DNA of 39,307 nucleotides from an uncultured Prevotellaceae bacterium (GTDB taxonomy: Bacteria > Bacteroidota > Bacteroidia > Bacteroidales > Bacteroidaceae). Position 1 is the stretch's first letter, and every line of letters begins with the position of its first letter. Made by a program: the position numbers and the translations under genes. Below are positions 8,951 through 17,501 of this stretch, one piece after another. The notes under the pieces are model-generated. The model was not told the DNA's origin. It saw only the letters and a list, made by a program, of their open reading frames with translations, and did not search any database. The stretch spans positions 1-39,307 of the forward strand of contig CAMJFC010000024.1 of the NCBI GenBank assembly GCA_946404865.1. The letters run 5' to 3'.

Positions 8951-11395
8951 TTATTCCCCAATCACTTTTGCTTTCGACGCAATGTTATAATAGTCGTGCA
9001 ACAATCGGGAGTCGGCGTAGGCCTTGAATGTACCTTCCGGCAAATAGATGGTGGCACGGTTCAGATAAGTCGATGGGATGCCCAAACCGCCCGTGGGTGG
9101 GGTGGTGGAGCGGAATATCAGTTTTGAGGGATGATCTACGCGCACAAACGAGTCCCAACCGATTTTTTTCAACGTTGAGGGCAGGTCGATGACATGCAGC
9201 GAGGTGCAGAACTCAAACGAATGTCTGCCTAAGGTGTCAACTCCCTCTGGAACAACGATTTCTGTCAATGATTCACAGTAAGCGAACGCATAATCGCCTA
9301 TCTTGCGGATGCTTGTGGGCAACGTGATGGATACAAGCGATTTGCAGTGGTTGAACGTGCCATCGCAAATCTCACTCAGTCCTGATGGCAGCACTACTTC
9401 GCGCAAACTTTCGCAATTACTAAACGCAAAGCGGCCGATATGGCGTACATTGCCAGGGATGGACAACGAGGGCAGACCGCAGTCAGCCAACCCGTTCTCC
9501 AAGATGCTGTCTAAACGCTCGGGCAGCACCAACTCCTTCAACTGCTCACATTGCCGCACCATGCCACCTGGAATAGCTCGGAGCGATGCGGGAAGGGTCA
9601 GATGGCGGAGCGTATGACATTCGGCGAAAGCGGAGGTGCCTATCGCCTGAATCTTTGAGGGAAGGACGATGGTTTCTATGGACTCGCATTTTTGAAAGAC
9701 CAAATTACCCATGCGGGTGAGGCCCTCGGGCAACTGCACCGAACGCAACTGTTGACAGTCGCGCCACAGTCCCTCGGGCAGTTCGGTCACGCCACCGGGG
9801 ATGGTCATTTCTGTCAGTGAGGTGTTGGCGTCGAAGGTGTATTCGCCAATCTTTTTCAATGCTGAAGGAAGTGTGTAGCGGGTAATCTTCGCGCAACCGC
9901 AGAATGCCCAGTCGCCAATCTCTTCTATCTGGTCCGACAGGGTGATGTCACTGATATTCTTGCAGTTGATGAATGCGCCATTGCCGATGCTGCGCACGCT
10001 GCCGGGCATCGTCACGCTGGTGATATGTTCACACGAAGAGAAGGCATACGCACCGATGGCTTTCACCCCGTCGGCTACGGCATACGTCCCATGCTTGTCG
10101 TAGGCCACCTTGATGAGCGTGGTCTTGGAGGCATCGTACAGGTCGCCGTCGGCTATCGAGAAATGTTTGTTGCCGATGTGGATGCGGAAATCGTCCAGTG
10201 AGTCGCAGAAGATGAAGGCGGAACCGTCAAGTGAACGAAGCGAGGCGGGCAAAAGCACATGGTTCAGACGACTGCATTTGCGGAAGGCCTCTTTCTCAAT
10301 TCCCTCAAGTCCCTCGCTGAAATGAACAGCTCGCAAATGTTCGCACTGCTCAAACGCTCCTTTGCGCAACACTTTGACCGACGCGGGGATGGTCACTTCC
10401 TCTATCGTGCTGTTGAGGAATGCCCATTTGCCAACCTCACTGAGGGTAGAGGGCAGATGCACGTGCCCCGTCTGACCTAATGGGGCATATAAGATGGCGG
10501 TCTTTCCTTTGTTCAGCAGCAGACCTTCATGCGAGGCGTAGGTGGCACTGCCTGGAGCCACGGTGAAGGAGGTGAGGGTCGAACAGTCGAATGCCGCTTC
10601 GCCAAAGGACTTCAACGACGCGGGTATCGACACCTTCGTCAGTTGGGAACCCAAAAAGGCGAACTCGCCGATATGCTGGAGACGGCCGGGCAGGTCACCG
10701 TTGTTCATGCCACTCTCCGAAAAGGCATGCGAGGCGATGGTGGTCAACTGGGAAGGCCAGTGAAAGTCGGACAATTCCTTACATTCACGGAATGCACTTT
10801 GACCAATTTCGCTGATGCTGTTGCCCAAGGTGACTGACCGCAACGACTGGGCACGATAGCACATATCCTCAGGCAGTTGCTTCACACCGTCAAGCACCGT
10901 CAACTCTTCTATCTTGCTTTCTGTCAGGATGCCCTTGCCCATCGTGCGAACACTGCCGGGGATGGACAGGCGCTTCAGCTCTGTCCGTGAAAACGCTTCC
11001 TCGCCGATCACTTCCAATCCGTTGCTCAAGACGATTTCGGTCACAGGGGAGAAATAGAAGGCCTCTTTCTCAATCTCCTTGATGGTGGCGGGCAACACCA
11101 CGCGGTAATTGCCATGACCCTGCTGGACGTTGAAGGCTCTTTCGCCGATGCACGTGACGGTCAACTTGCGGCCGTCGGGGGCTTGAACGGAGCCGGGCAC
11201 CAAATACTCGTCATGATAATAGGAGATAGGTAATGCTTTCTTGGGGGGTATCATCTCCGGGCGCACCACTTTAGCGGTGGTGGCCGACGTGGCTTGATAG
11301 CAGAGATTGCCTACGCGGAATGTCTCTTGGCTGTTCTGGGCGTGGATGGACATGCTCATACCAATCATGGTCAAGGTTAATAGTAACTTTCTCAT
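8951..11395 (-). CDS. BspA-like leucine-rich-repeat exported protein
   Basis: An 814-residue secreted or cell-surface protein built almost wholly of BspA/LRR_5 repeats of about 23 residues, of the form IGxxAFxxCxxLxxVxLPxxL. They run from about residue 75 to near the end. A signal peptide (MRKLLLTLTMIGMSMSIHAQ) precedes a short non-repeat segment. BspA-type proteins of oral and gut Bacteroidales bind host matrix proteins or other bacteria; that role here is inferred from the family. I see no clear C-terminal sorting domain. The ATG at 11395 was chosen because it begins the signal peptide; a TTG nine bases upstream is less likely. A TTTG-N19-TACCTTTG promoter lies 18 bases ahead. A second BspA-like gene is at 26937. 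Confidence 0.88.
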   Translation of the reverse strand: MRKLLLTLTMIGMSMSIHAQNSQETFRVGNLCYQATSATTAKVVRPEMIPPKKALPISYYHDEYLVPGSVQAPDGRKLTVTCIGERAFNVQQGHGNYRVVLPATIKEIEKEAFYFSPVTEIVLSNGLEVIGEEAFSRTELKRLSIPGSVRTMGKGILTESKIEELTVLDGVKQLPEDMCYRAQSLRSVTLGNSISEIGQSAFRECKELSDFHWPSQLTTIASHAFSESGMNNGDLPGRLQHIGEFAFLGSQLTKVSIPASLKSFGEAAFDCSTLTSFTVAPGSATYASHEGLLLNKGKTAILYAPLGQTGHVHLPSTLSEVGKWAFLNSTIEEVTIPASVKVLRKGAFEQCEHLRAVHFSEGLEGIEKEAFRKCSRLNHVLLPASLRSLDGSAFIFCDSLDDFRIHIGNKHFSIADGDLYDASKTTLIKVAYDKHGTYAVADGVKAIGAYAFSSCEHITSVTMPGSVRSIGNGAFINCKNISDITLSDQIEEIGDWAFCGCAKITRYTLPSALKKIGEYTFDANTSLTEMTIPGGVTELPEGLWRDCQQLRSVQLPEGLTRMGNLVFQKCESIETIVLPSKIQAIGTSAFAECHTLRHLTLPASLRAIPGGMVRQCEQLKELVLPERLDSILENGLADCGLPSLSIPGNVRHIGRFAFSNCESLREVVLPSGLSEICDGTFNHCKSLVSITLPTSIRKIGDYAFAYCESLTEIVVPEGVDTLGRHSFEFCTSLHVIDLPSTLKKIGWDSFVRVDHPSKLIFRSTTPPTGGLGIPSTYLNRATIYLPEGTFKAYADSRLLHDYYNIASKAKVIGE

Positions 11396-11412
11396 AGCGG
11401 TCAATTTTGGTT

Positions 11413-11443
11413 CAAAGGTAATGATATTATTCCAAATAACAAA
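11413..11443 (-). promoter_or_regulatory. Promoter of the BspA-like gene
   Basis: On the minus strand, TTTG (11440-11443), exactly 19 bases, then TACCTTTG (11413-11420): a perfect consensus. Confidence 0.75.
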
Positions 11444-11481
11444 ATGAATAACGATTATTTCCTTTTTTCATAATATTATTG

Positions 11482-11489
11482 TACCTTTG
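11482..11489 (+). promoter_or_regulatory. -7 box TACCTTTG with a very short leader
   Basis: TACCTTTG followed by C ends only 7 bases before the ATG at 11497, so the transcript would have almost no 5' untranslated region. The -33 position holds only TTTC. It diverges from the BspA promoter at 11413-11443. Confidence 0.5.
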
Positions 11490-11496
11490 CACCGCT

Positions 11497-11712
11497 ATGA
11501 ACAGTAAACAACGTATCACACACATCGTACTCTTCGTCATCATCTCCCTCGGGTTGCTCGTGATGACACAGTCGTTTTGGATGTCTTTAGGCATCTTGAT
11601 TCTCATTGTCCTCGGTGATTTTGCTTGGGGCCGCTTTTGTGACAAACTGGAGCGGAAAAAACGCCTACAGGAGAAAGAGGGGGGTGAAGATGGAGAAGGA
11701 GTGAAGAAGTGA
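11497..11712 (+). CDS. Small membrane protein, unknown function
   Basis: 71 residues: two closely spaced hydrophobic segments (about 9-23 and 27-41) joined by a short turn, then a strongly charged, Lys/Glu-rich cytoplasmic-type tail (CDKLERKKRLQEKEGGEDGEG). No family is recognised. It overlaps the next gene by four bases (GTGA, the TGA stop lying inside the GTG start), so the two are probably translationally coupled. The ATG at 11497 is the only sensible start because the -7 box lies just upstream. Confidence 0.65.
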   Translation: MNSKQRITHIVLFVIISLGLLVMTQSFWMSLGILILIVLGDFAWGRFCDKLERKKRLQEKEGGEDGEGVKK

Positions 11713-13250
11713 AGGATTTAATTCAATTATATACGCATTGGAGCGGTCATTCTCCTGTGCAGACGCAACAGATACCCGGTGCAGGCAGCAACCGTAAGTA
11801 TTACCGTTTCACCGACAGCGAGGGGATGTCGGTCATTGGTGTCATCGGCACCTCGCGCGACGAAAACCATGCTTTTATCGCGCTCGCCCGTCACTTCAAC
11901 CTACGCCAACTGCCTGTGCCTCAGGTGTTGGCTGTCAGCGATGACGAACTGCGCTATCTGCAAACTGACCTCGGCACGGTCTCTCTCTTCGATGCCATCA
12001 AAGGGGGACGCGAGGCGGGCGGACGATACAACCAACATGAGAAGGATTTGCTCAGACGGACGATTCGTCTGTTGCCAGAAATCCAGATTAGAGGGGCGCG
12101 CGGACTCGATTTCTCGCAGTGTTACCCGCAACCGGAGTTTGATGAGGAGAGCGTTCATTTTGACCTCAACTATTTCAAATATTGTTTCTTGAAACCCGTT
12201 GACCTCGATTTCCATGAACTGAAGTTAGAGGCCAATTTCCGCCTCTTTGCCAAAGATCTCACTGCTGAGCAAACGGACAGTTTTCTCTACCGTGATTTTC
12301 AGGCGCGCAATGTGATGCTCGATGCCGACGAACGCCCTTACTTTATCGATTTCCAAGGGGGTAGGAGAGGACCGTTCTACTACGACCTCGCTTCGTTCCT
12401 CTGGCAGGCTTCGGCACGCTATCCCAATAAGTTGAGGCGCGAACTGGTCTATGAGTATTACGATGCGCTCAAAAATGTCGCCGAGGTGCCGCCTCGCCGC
12501 CATTTTGTTGACCGCCTCAGTCTCTTTGTCCTTTTCCGCACCCTGCAAGTGCTGGGCGCTTACGGTTTCCGAGGATATTTCGAACGGAAGAAACATTTCT
12601 TGGAGTCGATACCGCCGGCCATGCAAAATCTGCGCGAACTGCTCACGCTCGATTGCTTCCCGTACCCTTATCTCATGGATGTGCTGCGTCGGTTGACCGA
12701 ATTGCCGCAGTTCGCTCCTGTTGAACCGCAACCTGCTGTACGTGCAGACGGCTTCCGGACCACTGACAGCAATGTTTATCAGGCGCATCCTACAGACGGA
12801 CCAGCCACGTTCTCTAAATACGACGGACGGGGACCGCTTGTGGTGCGGGTGTTCAGCTTCTCATACCGCAAGGGGATTCCCGAAGATGCCTCAGGCAACG
12901 GAGGAGGATATGTCTTCGACTGCCGCTCTACGCACAACCCCGGACGGTATGAGCCATATAAGAAACTGACGGGTCTCGACGAACCCGTCATCCGTTTCCT
13001 CGAGGACGATGGGGAGATTCTCACCTTCCTCGACAGTGTCTATCGCTTGGCTGATGCCCATGTGGAGCGTTACTTGCAACGGGGCTTCACCGACCTGATG
13101 TTTTCGTTCGGATGTACCGGTGGACAGCACCGCTCGGTCTATTCGGCCCAGCATCTGGCTGAGCACATCCATCAGAAATATGGCATCGAGGTACGCATCT
13201 GCCACCGCGAACAGGGCATCAACCAAGTGCTCAGCAGCGTGCTATCCTAA
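11709..13250 (+). CDS. APH/AmgK-like sugar kinase fused to a RapZ C-terminal domain
   Basis: A two-domain cytoplasmic protein of 513 residues. The N-terminal part (about 1-330) is an aminoglycoside-phosphotransferase-fold kinase. Its catalytic loop YRDFQARN has Asp196 and Asn201, and IDFQGG has the metal-binding Asp214. An AmgK-like GSNRKYYRF loop lies at 26-34. AmgK enzymes phosphorylate MurNAc or GlcNAc at C1. The C-terminal part (about 373-513) is the RapZ C-terminal domain, with VFSFSYRKG, the FDCRSTHNP strand and GCTGGQHRSV at 468-477. In E. coli that domain senses glucosamine-6-phosphate; the RapZ P-loop domain is absent here. It starts at GTG, overlapping the upstream gene by four bases, and its 3' end overlaps the convergent metY-like gene by nine bases. 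The role in amino-sugar salvage is inferred. Confidence 0.8.
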   Translation: MKDLIQLYTHWSGHSPVQTQQIPGAGSNRKYYRFTDSEGMSVIGVIGTSRDENHAFIALARHFNLRQLPVPQVLAVSDDELRYLQTDLGTVSLFDAIKGGREAGGRYNQHEKDLLRRTIRLLPEIQIRGARGLDFSQCYPQPEFDEESVHFDLNYFKYCFLKPVDLDFHELKLEANFRLFAKDLTAEQTDSFLYRDFQARNVMLDADERPYFIDFQGGRRGPFYYDLASFLWQASARYPNKLRRELVYEYYDALKNVAEVPPRRHFVDRLSLFVLFRTLQVLGAYGFRGYFERKKHFLESIPPAMQNLRELLTLDCFPYPYLMDVLRRLTELPQFAPVEPQPAVRADGFRTTDSNVYQAHPTDGPATFSKYDGRGPLVVRVFSFSYRKGIPEDASGNGGGYVFDCRSTHNPGRYEPYKKLTGLDEPVIRFLEDDGEILTFLDSVYRLADAHVERYLQRGFTDLMFSFGCTGGQHRSVYSAQHLAEHIHQKYGIEVRICHREQGINQVLSSVLS

Positions 13251-14519
13251 CGCTTGCTTAATATCGTCGAGGATATCCTCAACATCTTCAATACCTACCG
13301 ACAGACGGATGAGGTCGGGAGCGATGCCGGCCTCGAGCAACTGCTCGTCGGACAACTGACGGTGGGTGTGACTGGCGGGATGGAGCACACAGGTGCGTGC
13401 GTCGGCCACATGGGTGGCGATATTCACCATTTTCAGCGAATCCATAAAGCGGATGGCGGTCTCGCGGTCGCCTTTCAAACCGAAGGCGATGACTCCGCAC
13501 GAACCGTTGGGCAGATATTTTTGGCCACGCTCGTAATTGGCGTCGTCGGGCAGTCCGCAGTAATGCACCCATGCCACACGGTCGTCATCGTGCAAGTATT
13601 CGGCTACGCGTTGCGCATTCTTGCAATGCTGGGCCATGCGAAGGTGCAAGGTCTGCAAACCGAGGTTCAACAGGAAACTGTTTTGGGGTGCGGGGATACT
13701 GCCTAAGTCGCGCATCAACTGTGCCACCAGTTTCGTTGTATAGCCCATCTTTCCAAAAGCTTTCACGTAGGTCAGTCCGTGATACGACTCGTCGGGCGTG
13801 GTCAGACCGGGGAATTTCTCGGCGTGTGCCATCCAATCGAAATTGCCGCTGTCAACCACGGCTCCGCCCACCTGGGTGGCCATGCCATCCATGTATTTCG
13901 TGGTGGAGTGGGTCACAATGTCGGCACCCCACTCAAACGGGCGACAGTTAATGGGGGTGGCGAAGGTGTTATCTACAATCAGGGGCACACCCATGCGATG
14001 GGCGATGCGCGCGAACTTCTCGATGTCGAGCACGGCACAACCGGGATTGGAGATGGTCTCGCCAAACAAAGCCTTGGTGTTTGGGCGGAATGCGGCCTCT
14101 ATCTCCTCGTCACTCGCATCTTGGGAGACGAACGTGCACTCTATACCTAATTTCTTTAGTGTCACGCCAAACAGATTATAGGTGCCACCGTAAATCTCGT
14201 TCGAGGTCACAATGTGGTCGCCTGCCTCGCAGATGTTGAACACGGCGAAGAAGTTGGCGGCCTGTCCGCTCGAGGTCAAAACACAACCCACACCGCCTTC
14301 CAAAGCGGCTATCTTCGCCGCCACCATGTCGTTGGTGGGATTTTGCAGACGGGTGTAGAAATAGCCCTCTTTCTTCAAGTCGAACAACTGTGCCATCTCG
14401 TCAGAGTCATCATATTTAAATGTGGTACTCTGGATAATCGGCATTTCCACGGGTTCCCCGTTCTTCGGTTGATAACCTGCGCGCACACAAAGCGACGCTC
14501 TTCTCAGTTCTTTTTTCAT
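13242..14519 (-). CDS. metY: O-acetylhomoserine aminocarboxypropyltransferase (sulfhydrylase)
   Basis: A PLP enzyme of the Cys/Met metabolism family that makes homocysteine from O-acetylhomoserine and sulfide, in the cytoplasm. The 425 residues contain SSGQAA at 83-88 (phosphate binding), the VDNTFATP strand at 182-189 and the Schiff-base Lys208 in THSTTKYMDG. The length of about 425, rather than about 390, favours the O-acetylhomoserine sulfhydrylase group over cystathionine synthase or lyase, although these are hard to separate by eye. It converges with the kinase/RapZ gene, with the 3' ends overlapping by nine bases. The 5' side is a short A/T spacer of simple repeats. Confidence 0.88.
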   Translation of the reverse strand: MKKELRRASLCVRAGYQPKNGEPVEMPIIQSTTFKYDDSDEMAQLFDLKKEGYFYTRLQNPTNDMVAAKIAALEGGVGCVLTSSGQAANFFAVFNICEAGDHIVTSNEIYGGTYNLFGVTLKKLGIECTFVSQDASDEEIEAAFRPNTKALFGETISNPGCAVLDIEKFARIAHRMGVPLIVDNTFATPINCRPFEWGADIVTHSTTKYMDGMATQVGGAVVDSGNFDWMAHAEKFPGLTTPDESYHGLTYVKAFGKMGYTTKLVAQLMRDLGSIPAPQNSFLLNLGLQTLHLRMAQHCKNAQRVAEYLHDDDRVAWVHYCGLPDDANYERGQKYLPNGSCGVIAFGLKGDRETAIRFMDSLKMVNIATHVADARTCVLHPASHTHRQLSDEQLLEAGIAPDLIRLSVGIEDVEDILDDIKQALG

Positions 14520-14584
14520 TGTCCTATGTTGATGGTTGATGATTTATTGATTGTCCTTTGCAAATTAATGCTCCAACGATTATA

Positions 14585-14672
14585 TTTTTTTAATTTTCTA
14601 ATTTTCTAATTTTTTAATTTTCTAATTTCCTTGTTTCCTAATTTTCTAATTTTTTAATTTTTCAATTTTTCA
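14585..14672. repeat. A/T-rich minisatellite between metY and the HlyIII gene
   Basis: Irregular repeats of TTTTCTAA and TTTTTTAATT (about 9-10 bp units), running up to and just over the stop codon of the HlyIII-like gene. The pyrimidine-rich strand bias may help end transcription from that gene's neighbour, but no stem is visible. Confidence 0.6.
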
Positions 14673-15314
14673 ATTCTCCAGAATCTTCCACACTGCCACG
14701 ATATGGCATGCCGTACCGGCCAGCACAAAGAAGTGAAACACCGTATGTACGTTCCTCAACCGGTGAAGCGTGTAGAACACAGCACCGGTGATGTAACACA
14801 CACCCTCGCCGATAATCCACAGTAGCGTGGCGGTCGTGACTGCTTCCGACAATGGCTTGAACGCTACCAGCACGCTCAGTCCCATGCCTATATAACAGCA
14901 CGTCTCTAAATTGGAGTGTTCCTTCAGGCGAATCTGACTGATGGTGGTGCCTGCGATGGCACAAAGCCAAACAAAAGTGAACAGCCCCCAACCCCAATAA
15001 CCCTGATGGCGCAAGGCTATCAGCGTGATGGGCGAGTAACTGCCGGCGATATGCCAGTAGATGGCGGAATGGTCCCAGCGCCGCAACCGCTCTTTCCAAC
15101 GCGACAGCGGCGAGAGACTATGATAACTGGTTGAGGTGATGTATGAGCCCAACATCCCAAAGAGGTAGAGCGCCACGCTGGGCACGGCCCATGCGTCGGG
15201 GTGGTGGGCGGCTTTCACCAGCAACAGCACCCCGATGATCACACCGGCGGCGATGCCCGCAGCGTGCGACCATGTGTTCCACAGCTCTTCTTGATGTGTA
15301 TAGTTGATGCTCAT
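14670..15314 (-). CDS. HlyIII / PAQR-family membrane protein
   Basis: 214 residues with seven predicted transmembrane helices. It carries the PAQR/haemolysin-III landmarks: TWSHAAGI near the N-terminus, YHSLSP after helix 2, WDHSAIYWHIAGSYSP around helix 3, and FHFFVLAGTACHI in the last helix. Those His and Asp residues form the family's likely metal site. Members are widespread; haemolytic activity is known for only a few, so this name does not imply a toxin. The ATG at 15314 is chosen over the ATG at 15359, because a perfect promoter (15361-15391) has its -7 box two bases from the latter. Confidence 0.85.
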   Translation of the reverse strand: MSINYTHQEELWNTWSHAAGIAAGVIIGVLLLVKAAHHPDAWAVPSVALYLFGMLGSYITSTSYHSLSPLSRWKERLRRWDHSAIYWHIAGSYSPITLIALRHQGYWGWGLFTFVWLCAIAGTTISQIRLKEHSNLETCCYIGMGLSVLVAFKPLSEAVTTATLLWIIGEGVCYITGAVFYTLHRLRNVHTVFHFFVLAGTACHIVAVWKILEN

Positions 15315-15360
15315 GTCATCTGTCTTTTCCTTCGGTCTCACATGACAAAGTATTCCCATG

Positions 15361-15391
15361 CAAAGGTACGATTAAGCGAGCAAAAAGCAAA
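15361..15391 (-). promoter_or_regulatory. Promoter of the HlyIII-like gene, partly inside a dispersed repeat
   Basis: On the minus strand, TTTG (15388-15391), exactly 19 bases, then TACCTTTG (15361-15368). The -33 box and spacer lie within the repeat copy at 15369-15430. Confidence 0.75.
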
Positions 15392-15430
15392 AGATTTTTT
15401 TGCTTTTTCGAGCGTGAGTACCTTCGGACG
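15369..15430 (+). repeat. Promoter-linked dispersed repeat, copy 2
   Basis: Starts CGATTAAGCGAGCAAAAAGC, has an A/T centre with TTTTTTTGCTTTTT, then CGAGCGTGAGTACCTTCGG. It abuts the TACCTTTG box of the minus-strand HlyIII gene through its CGATTAAG end, the same geometry as copy 1 at 3082-3147. Confidence 0.7.
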
Positions 15431-15442
15431 ATAGTCCAAAGG

Positions 15443-15500
15443 CGATTAAGCGAGCAAAAAGCAAATAAATTTGCATTTTTTCAGATGAGTGCCTTCGGCC
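15443..15500 (+). repeat. Promoter-linked dispersed repeat, copy 3
   Basis: Tandem to copy 2 and in the same orientation: CGATTAAGCGAGCAAAAAGC, a variant A/T centre, then GATGAGTGCCTTCGG. Read on the minus strand its end is followed by CCTTTGG, a -7-like box that has lost the TA. The 318-base gap 15315-15632 holds copies 2 and 3 and promoters for both neighbours; I see nothing else. Confidence 0.65.
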
Positions 15501-15602
15501 TCCGCCCGTTCCGTTTCGTATGTTGCTGTATCGCAGCAACCTCACCTCGCCCTCTGCAAGGCTTGCAAAGAAAAAAACGCCCCCCACGTCCAAGATTCTC
15601 CG

Positions 15603-15610
15603 TACCTTTG
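15603..15610 (+). promoter_or_regulatory. -7 box TACCTTTG of the Sel1-like gene
   Basis: TACCTTTG followed by C lies 22 bases before the ATG at 15633. No clear TTTG at -33. Confidence 0.5.
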
Positions 15611-15632
15611 CCCCGACAAAACAATAATCTTC

Positions 15633-16325
15633 ATGACCAAGAAAAAGAAAGACTACATTCTGATGACCCTGGGTATGATTGCAGCGCTGGCGATACCAAC
15701 CATCGCTTATGTTGTCTATCACACCTATCGGCTGCATCAAGAGCAGACTCTGGCCGCCACTCCCACGGCCCAACTGTTGGCGGATGCCATGCGCTACTAT
15801 GAAGGATGCGACGGAAAGGAAGAGGATAAAGAGCAAACCGTGAAATTACTGAAAATCTGCATCCAACGCAATGATGACTACTCGGAAGATGCCGCACTCA
15901 ATCTCATCAACATCCTCGCTTACGACAGCGAATGTAAACACCCCCACATGGCATTTCAGATGGCAAGGCGCTTGGCTGAACAAGGGAACGCGAGGGCCAC
16001 GGCCTTGCTCGCCGCTTTCTATGCTGAGGGCGTAGGCACCAAGCAGGATATCGACCTGGCCGAACGACTGAAGAAAAAAGCAGAAAAACTCGGTTATCAC
16101 GAACAGGAATACGAGATGGAGAGAATTATTGAGGAAAACCGCGAAATGACAAATAAAGAACTACGATATAATGACACCCCCGACACGCAGCAATGGTCGC
16201 TCGAAGACAGTATCACCTATGGACTAATTTCTCCCGAAGAGGCGCTCACGAGGGATTTCGATGAAGATTTGGTAGGTGTAAATGTTACAAATCAAGAAGA
16301 TTCTGTATCTTTGCACAGGAAATGA
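15633..16325 (+). CDS. Membrane-anchored Sel1-like repeat protein
   Basis: 230 residues: a basic start (MTKKKKDY), one transmembrane helix (about 10-32), then helical Sel1/TPR-like repeats. The clearest is PHMAFQMARRLAEQGNARATALLAAFYAEGVGTKQDIDLAERLKKKAEKLGY at about 105-160 (quoted here only as a location). The C-terminal 60 residues are acidic and unassigned. Sel1 repeats are scaffolds for protein contacts. The ATG at 15633 begins the transmembrane protein and follows a -7 box; longer in-frame starts upstream would read through promoter and repeat DNA. The stop overlaps the next gene's ATG (ATGA), indicating coupling. Confidence 0.7.
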   Translation: MTKKKKDYILMTLGMIAALAIPTIAYVVYHTYRLHQEQTLAATPTAQLLADAMRYYEGCDGKEEDKEQTVKLLKICIQRNDDYSEDAALNLINILAYDSECKHPHMAFQMARRLAEQGNARATALLAAFYAEGVGTKQDIDLAERLKKKAEKLGYHEQEYEMERIIEENREMTNKELRYNDTPDTQQWSLEDSITYGLISPEEALTRDFDEDLVGVNVTNQEDSVSLHRK

Positions 16326-17359
16326 AACAGACACTATTACCATTCGACAACCTGCCGTTCACGCCCGACCCTAAACAGGTCATCTACGTGGAAAGCAACT
16401 ATGATGAGACTGTCAATGCCGGTCTCGAGGCTGACATCAAGAATCTCAACAGGCAGTTGACCTGTCGGTTCGGACTCACGTTGGGCTATATTCCTGACAT
16501 GATGAAACGGATGCGGCAAAGTCTTTTCATCCGTTATCAGGCTCCCTACCGCCCGTATATGTTGCCACGCATGAATCAGGAGATTGACAGCAGCATGATA
16601 CTCCGTTATCTCGCGTCAGGCGATGCTGACTCCATCGGACCTGGGTTGTTGGCGTTCGGCCGTCAATGCGGAGATACCACATGGTATCTTTACTACCCTT
16701 TGTCGAGTGCCTCTGACGTGATTCCCGCTTGTGAGCAATATACACAATGGCTGATTGAAAAGCAAAGGGAAGGAGTCACTGATGGCAACAGCATCGACAG
16801 CACGTTGGCCTCATCGCGCACGGAGGGCACCGACCCGGAAACGGGCTTCGATAAGTCCGTCGAACGGATGATGGCCGACATCCGCGAGAAGATAGAGATG
16901 CTGCGTGCCCGTGGGGTGGGCGAGATGGTACTGCAATCGCTGCTGCTGCCAGAAGTGAAACTCAGTCGGATGCGGATAACGGAGGATTACCGCATTCTCC
17001 TGATTGATTACGGCAATATGGAGATAAAAATGACTCCGTTGGTGAAGACGGTCTATTTCCTCTTCCTCAACCATCCTGAAGGCATCAACCTGAAAGAGAT
17101 GTTCCAATTCGAAGGCGAGTTATGTGCCATCTACCGGCAGGTGACGGGGACGGCACAATTAACGGCCAAGATGCAGGCCAGCATCCGACGCCTGACGGAC
17201 ACCTGGTATGACAACAGCATTCACGAGAAGTGCGCGCGGATTCACCAGACGTTTCTGCTGAAATTCGACGACCGTCTGGCACATTACTACTACATCTCTG
17301 GAAATTGGGGTGAGCCGAAGCGCATCCTCCTGTCACGCGACTTGGTGGAGTGGGAGTAA
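16322..17359 (+). CDS. Conserved-looking protein of unknown function, possible winged-helix C-terminus
   Basis: 345 residues, no signal peptide and no membrane segment, so probably cytoplasmic. I do not recognise the family. The region around residues 235-260 (MEIKMTPLVKTVYFLFLNHP, then EGINLKEM) resembles the helix-turn-strand opening of winged-helix DNA-binding domains of the OmpR C-terminal type (TPL..kTVYFLFLNHPEGI), so a regulatory role is possible but unproven. It starts four bases inside the upstream Sel1-like gene (ATGA). TATCTTTGC just before the ATG resembles a -7 box but may be chance. It is followed by a 142-base gap with the promoter of the nucleotidyltransferase. Confidence 0.6.
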   Translation: MKQTLLPFDNLPFTPDPKQVIYVESNYDETVNAGLEADIKNLNRQLTCRFGLTLGYIPDMMKRMRQSLFIRYQAPYRPYMLPRMNQEIDSSMILRYLASGDADSIGPGLLAFGRQCGDTTWYLYYPLSSASDVIPACEQYTQWLIEKQREGVTDGNSIDSTLASSRTEGTDPETGFDKSVERMMADIREKIEMLRARGVGEMVLQSLLLPEVKLSRMRITEDYRILLIDYGNMEIKMTPLVKTVYFLFLNHPEGINLKEMFQFEGELCAIYRQVTGTAQLTAKMQASIRRLTDTWYDNSIHEKCARIHQTFLLKFDDRLAHYYYISGNWGEPKRILLSRDLVEWE

Positions 17360-17445
17360 ATGGCTCAAGTGGTGAACGTTTGAACTCCTGCCCTTCTCCA
17401 AATCCCTTTATTCATAGGCCAAACGCGCAAATCTTCCAAAATCGC

Positions 17446-17476
17446 TTTCGTATGTCAGTTTTATTTCGTAATTTTG
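17446..17476 (+). promoter_or_regulatory. Promoter of the nucleotidyltransferase gene
   Basis: TTTC (17446-17449), exactly 19 bases, then TAATTTTG followed by C (17469-17476). One mismatch to the -33 consensus. The ATG is 25 bases further on. Confidence 0.65.
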
Positions 17477-17501
17477 CTGCCGATTAGCATTCTATCGGTT
17501 C

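Noticed and set aside
15489..15632. N-terminal extension of the Sel1-like protein
   Set aside because: It reads through repeat copy 3 and the -7 box at 15603; the ATG at 15633 begins the membrane protein.
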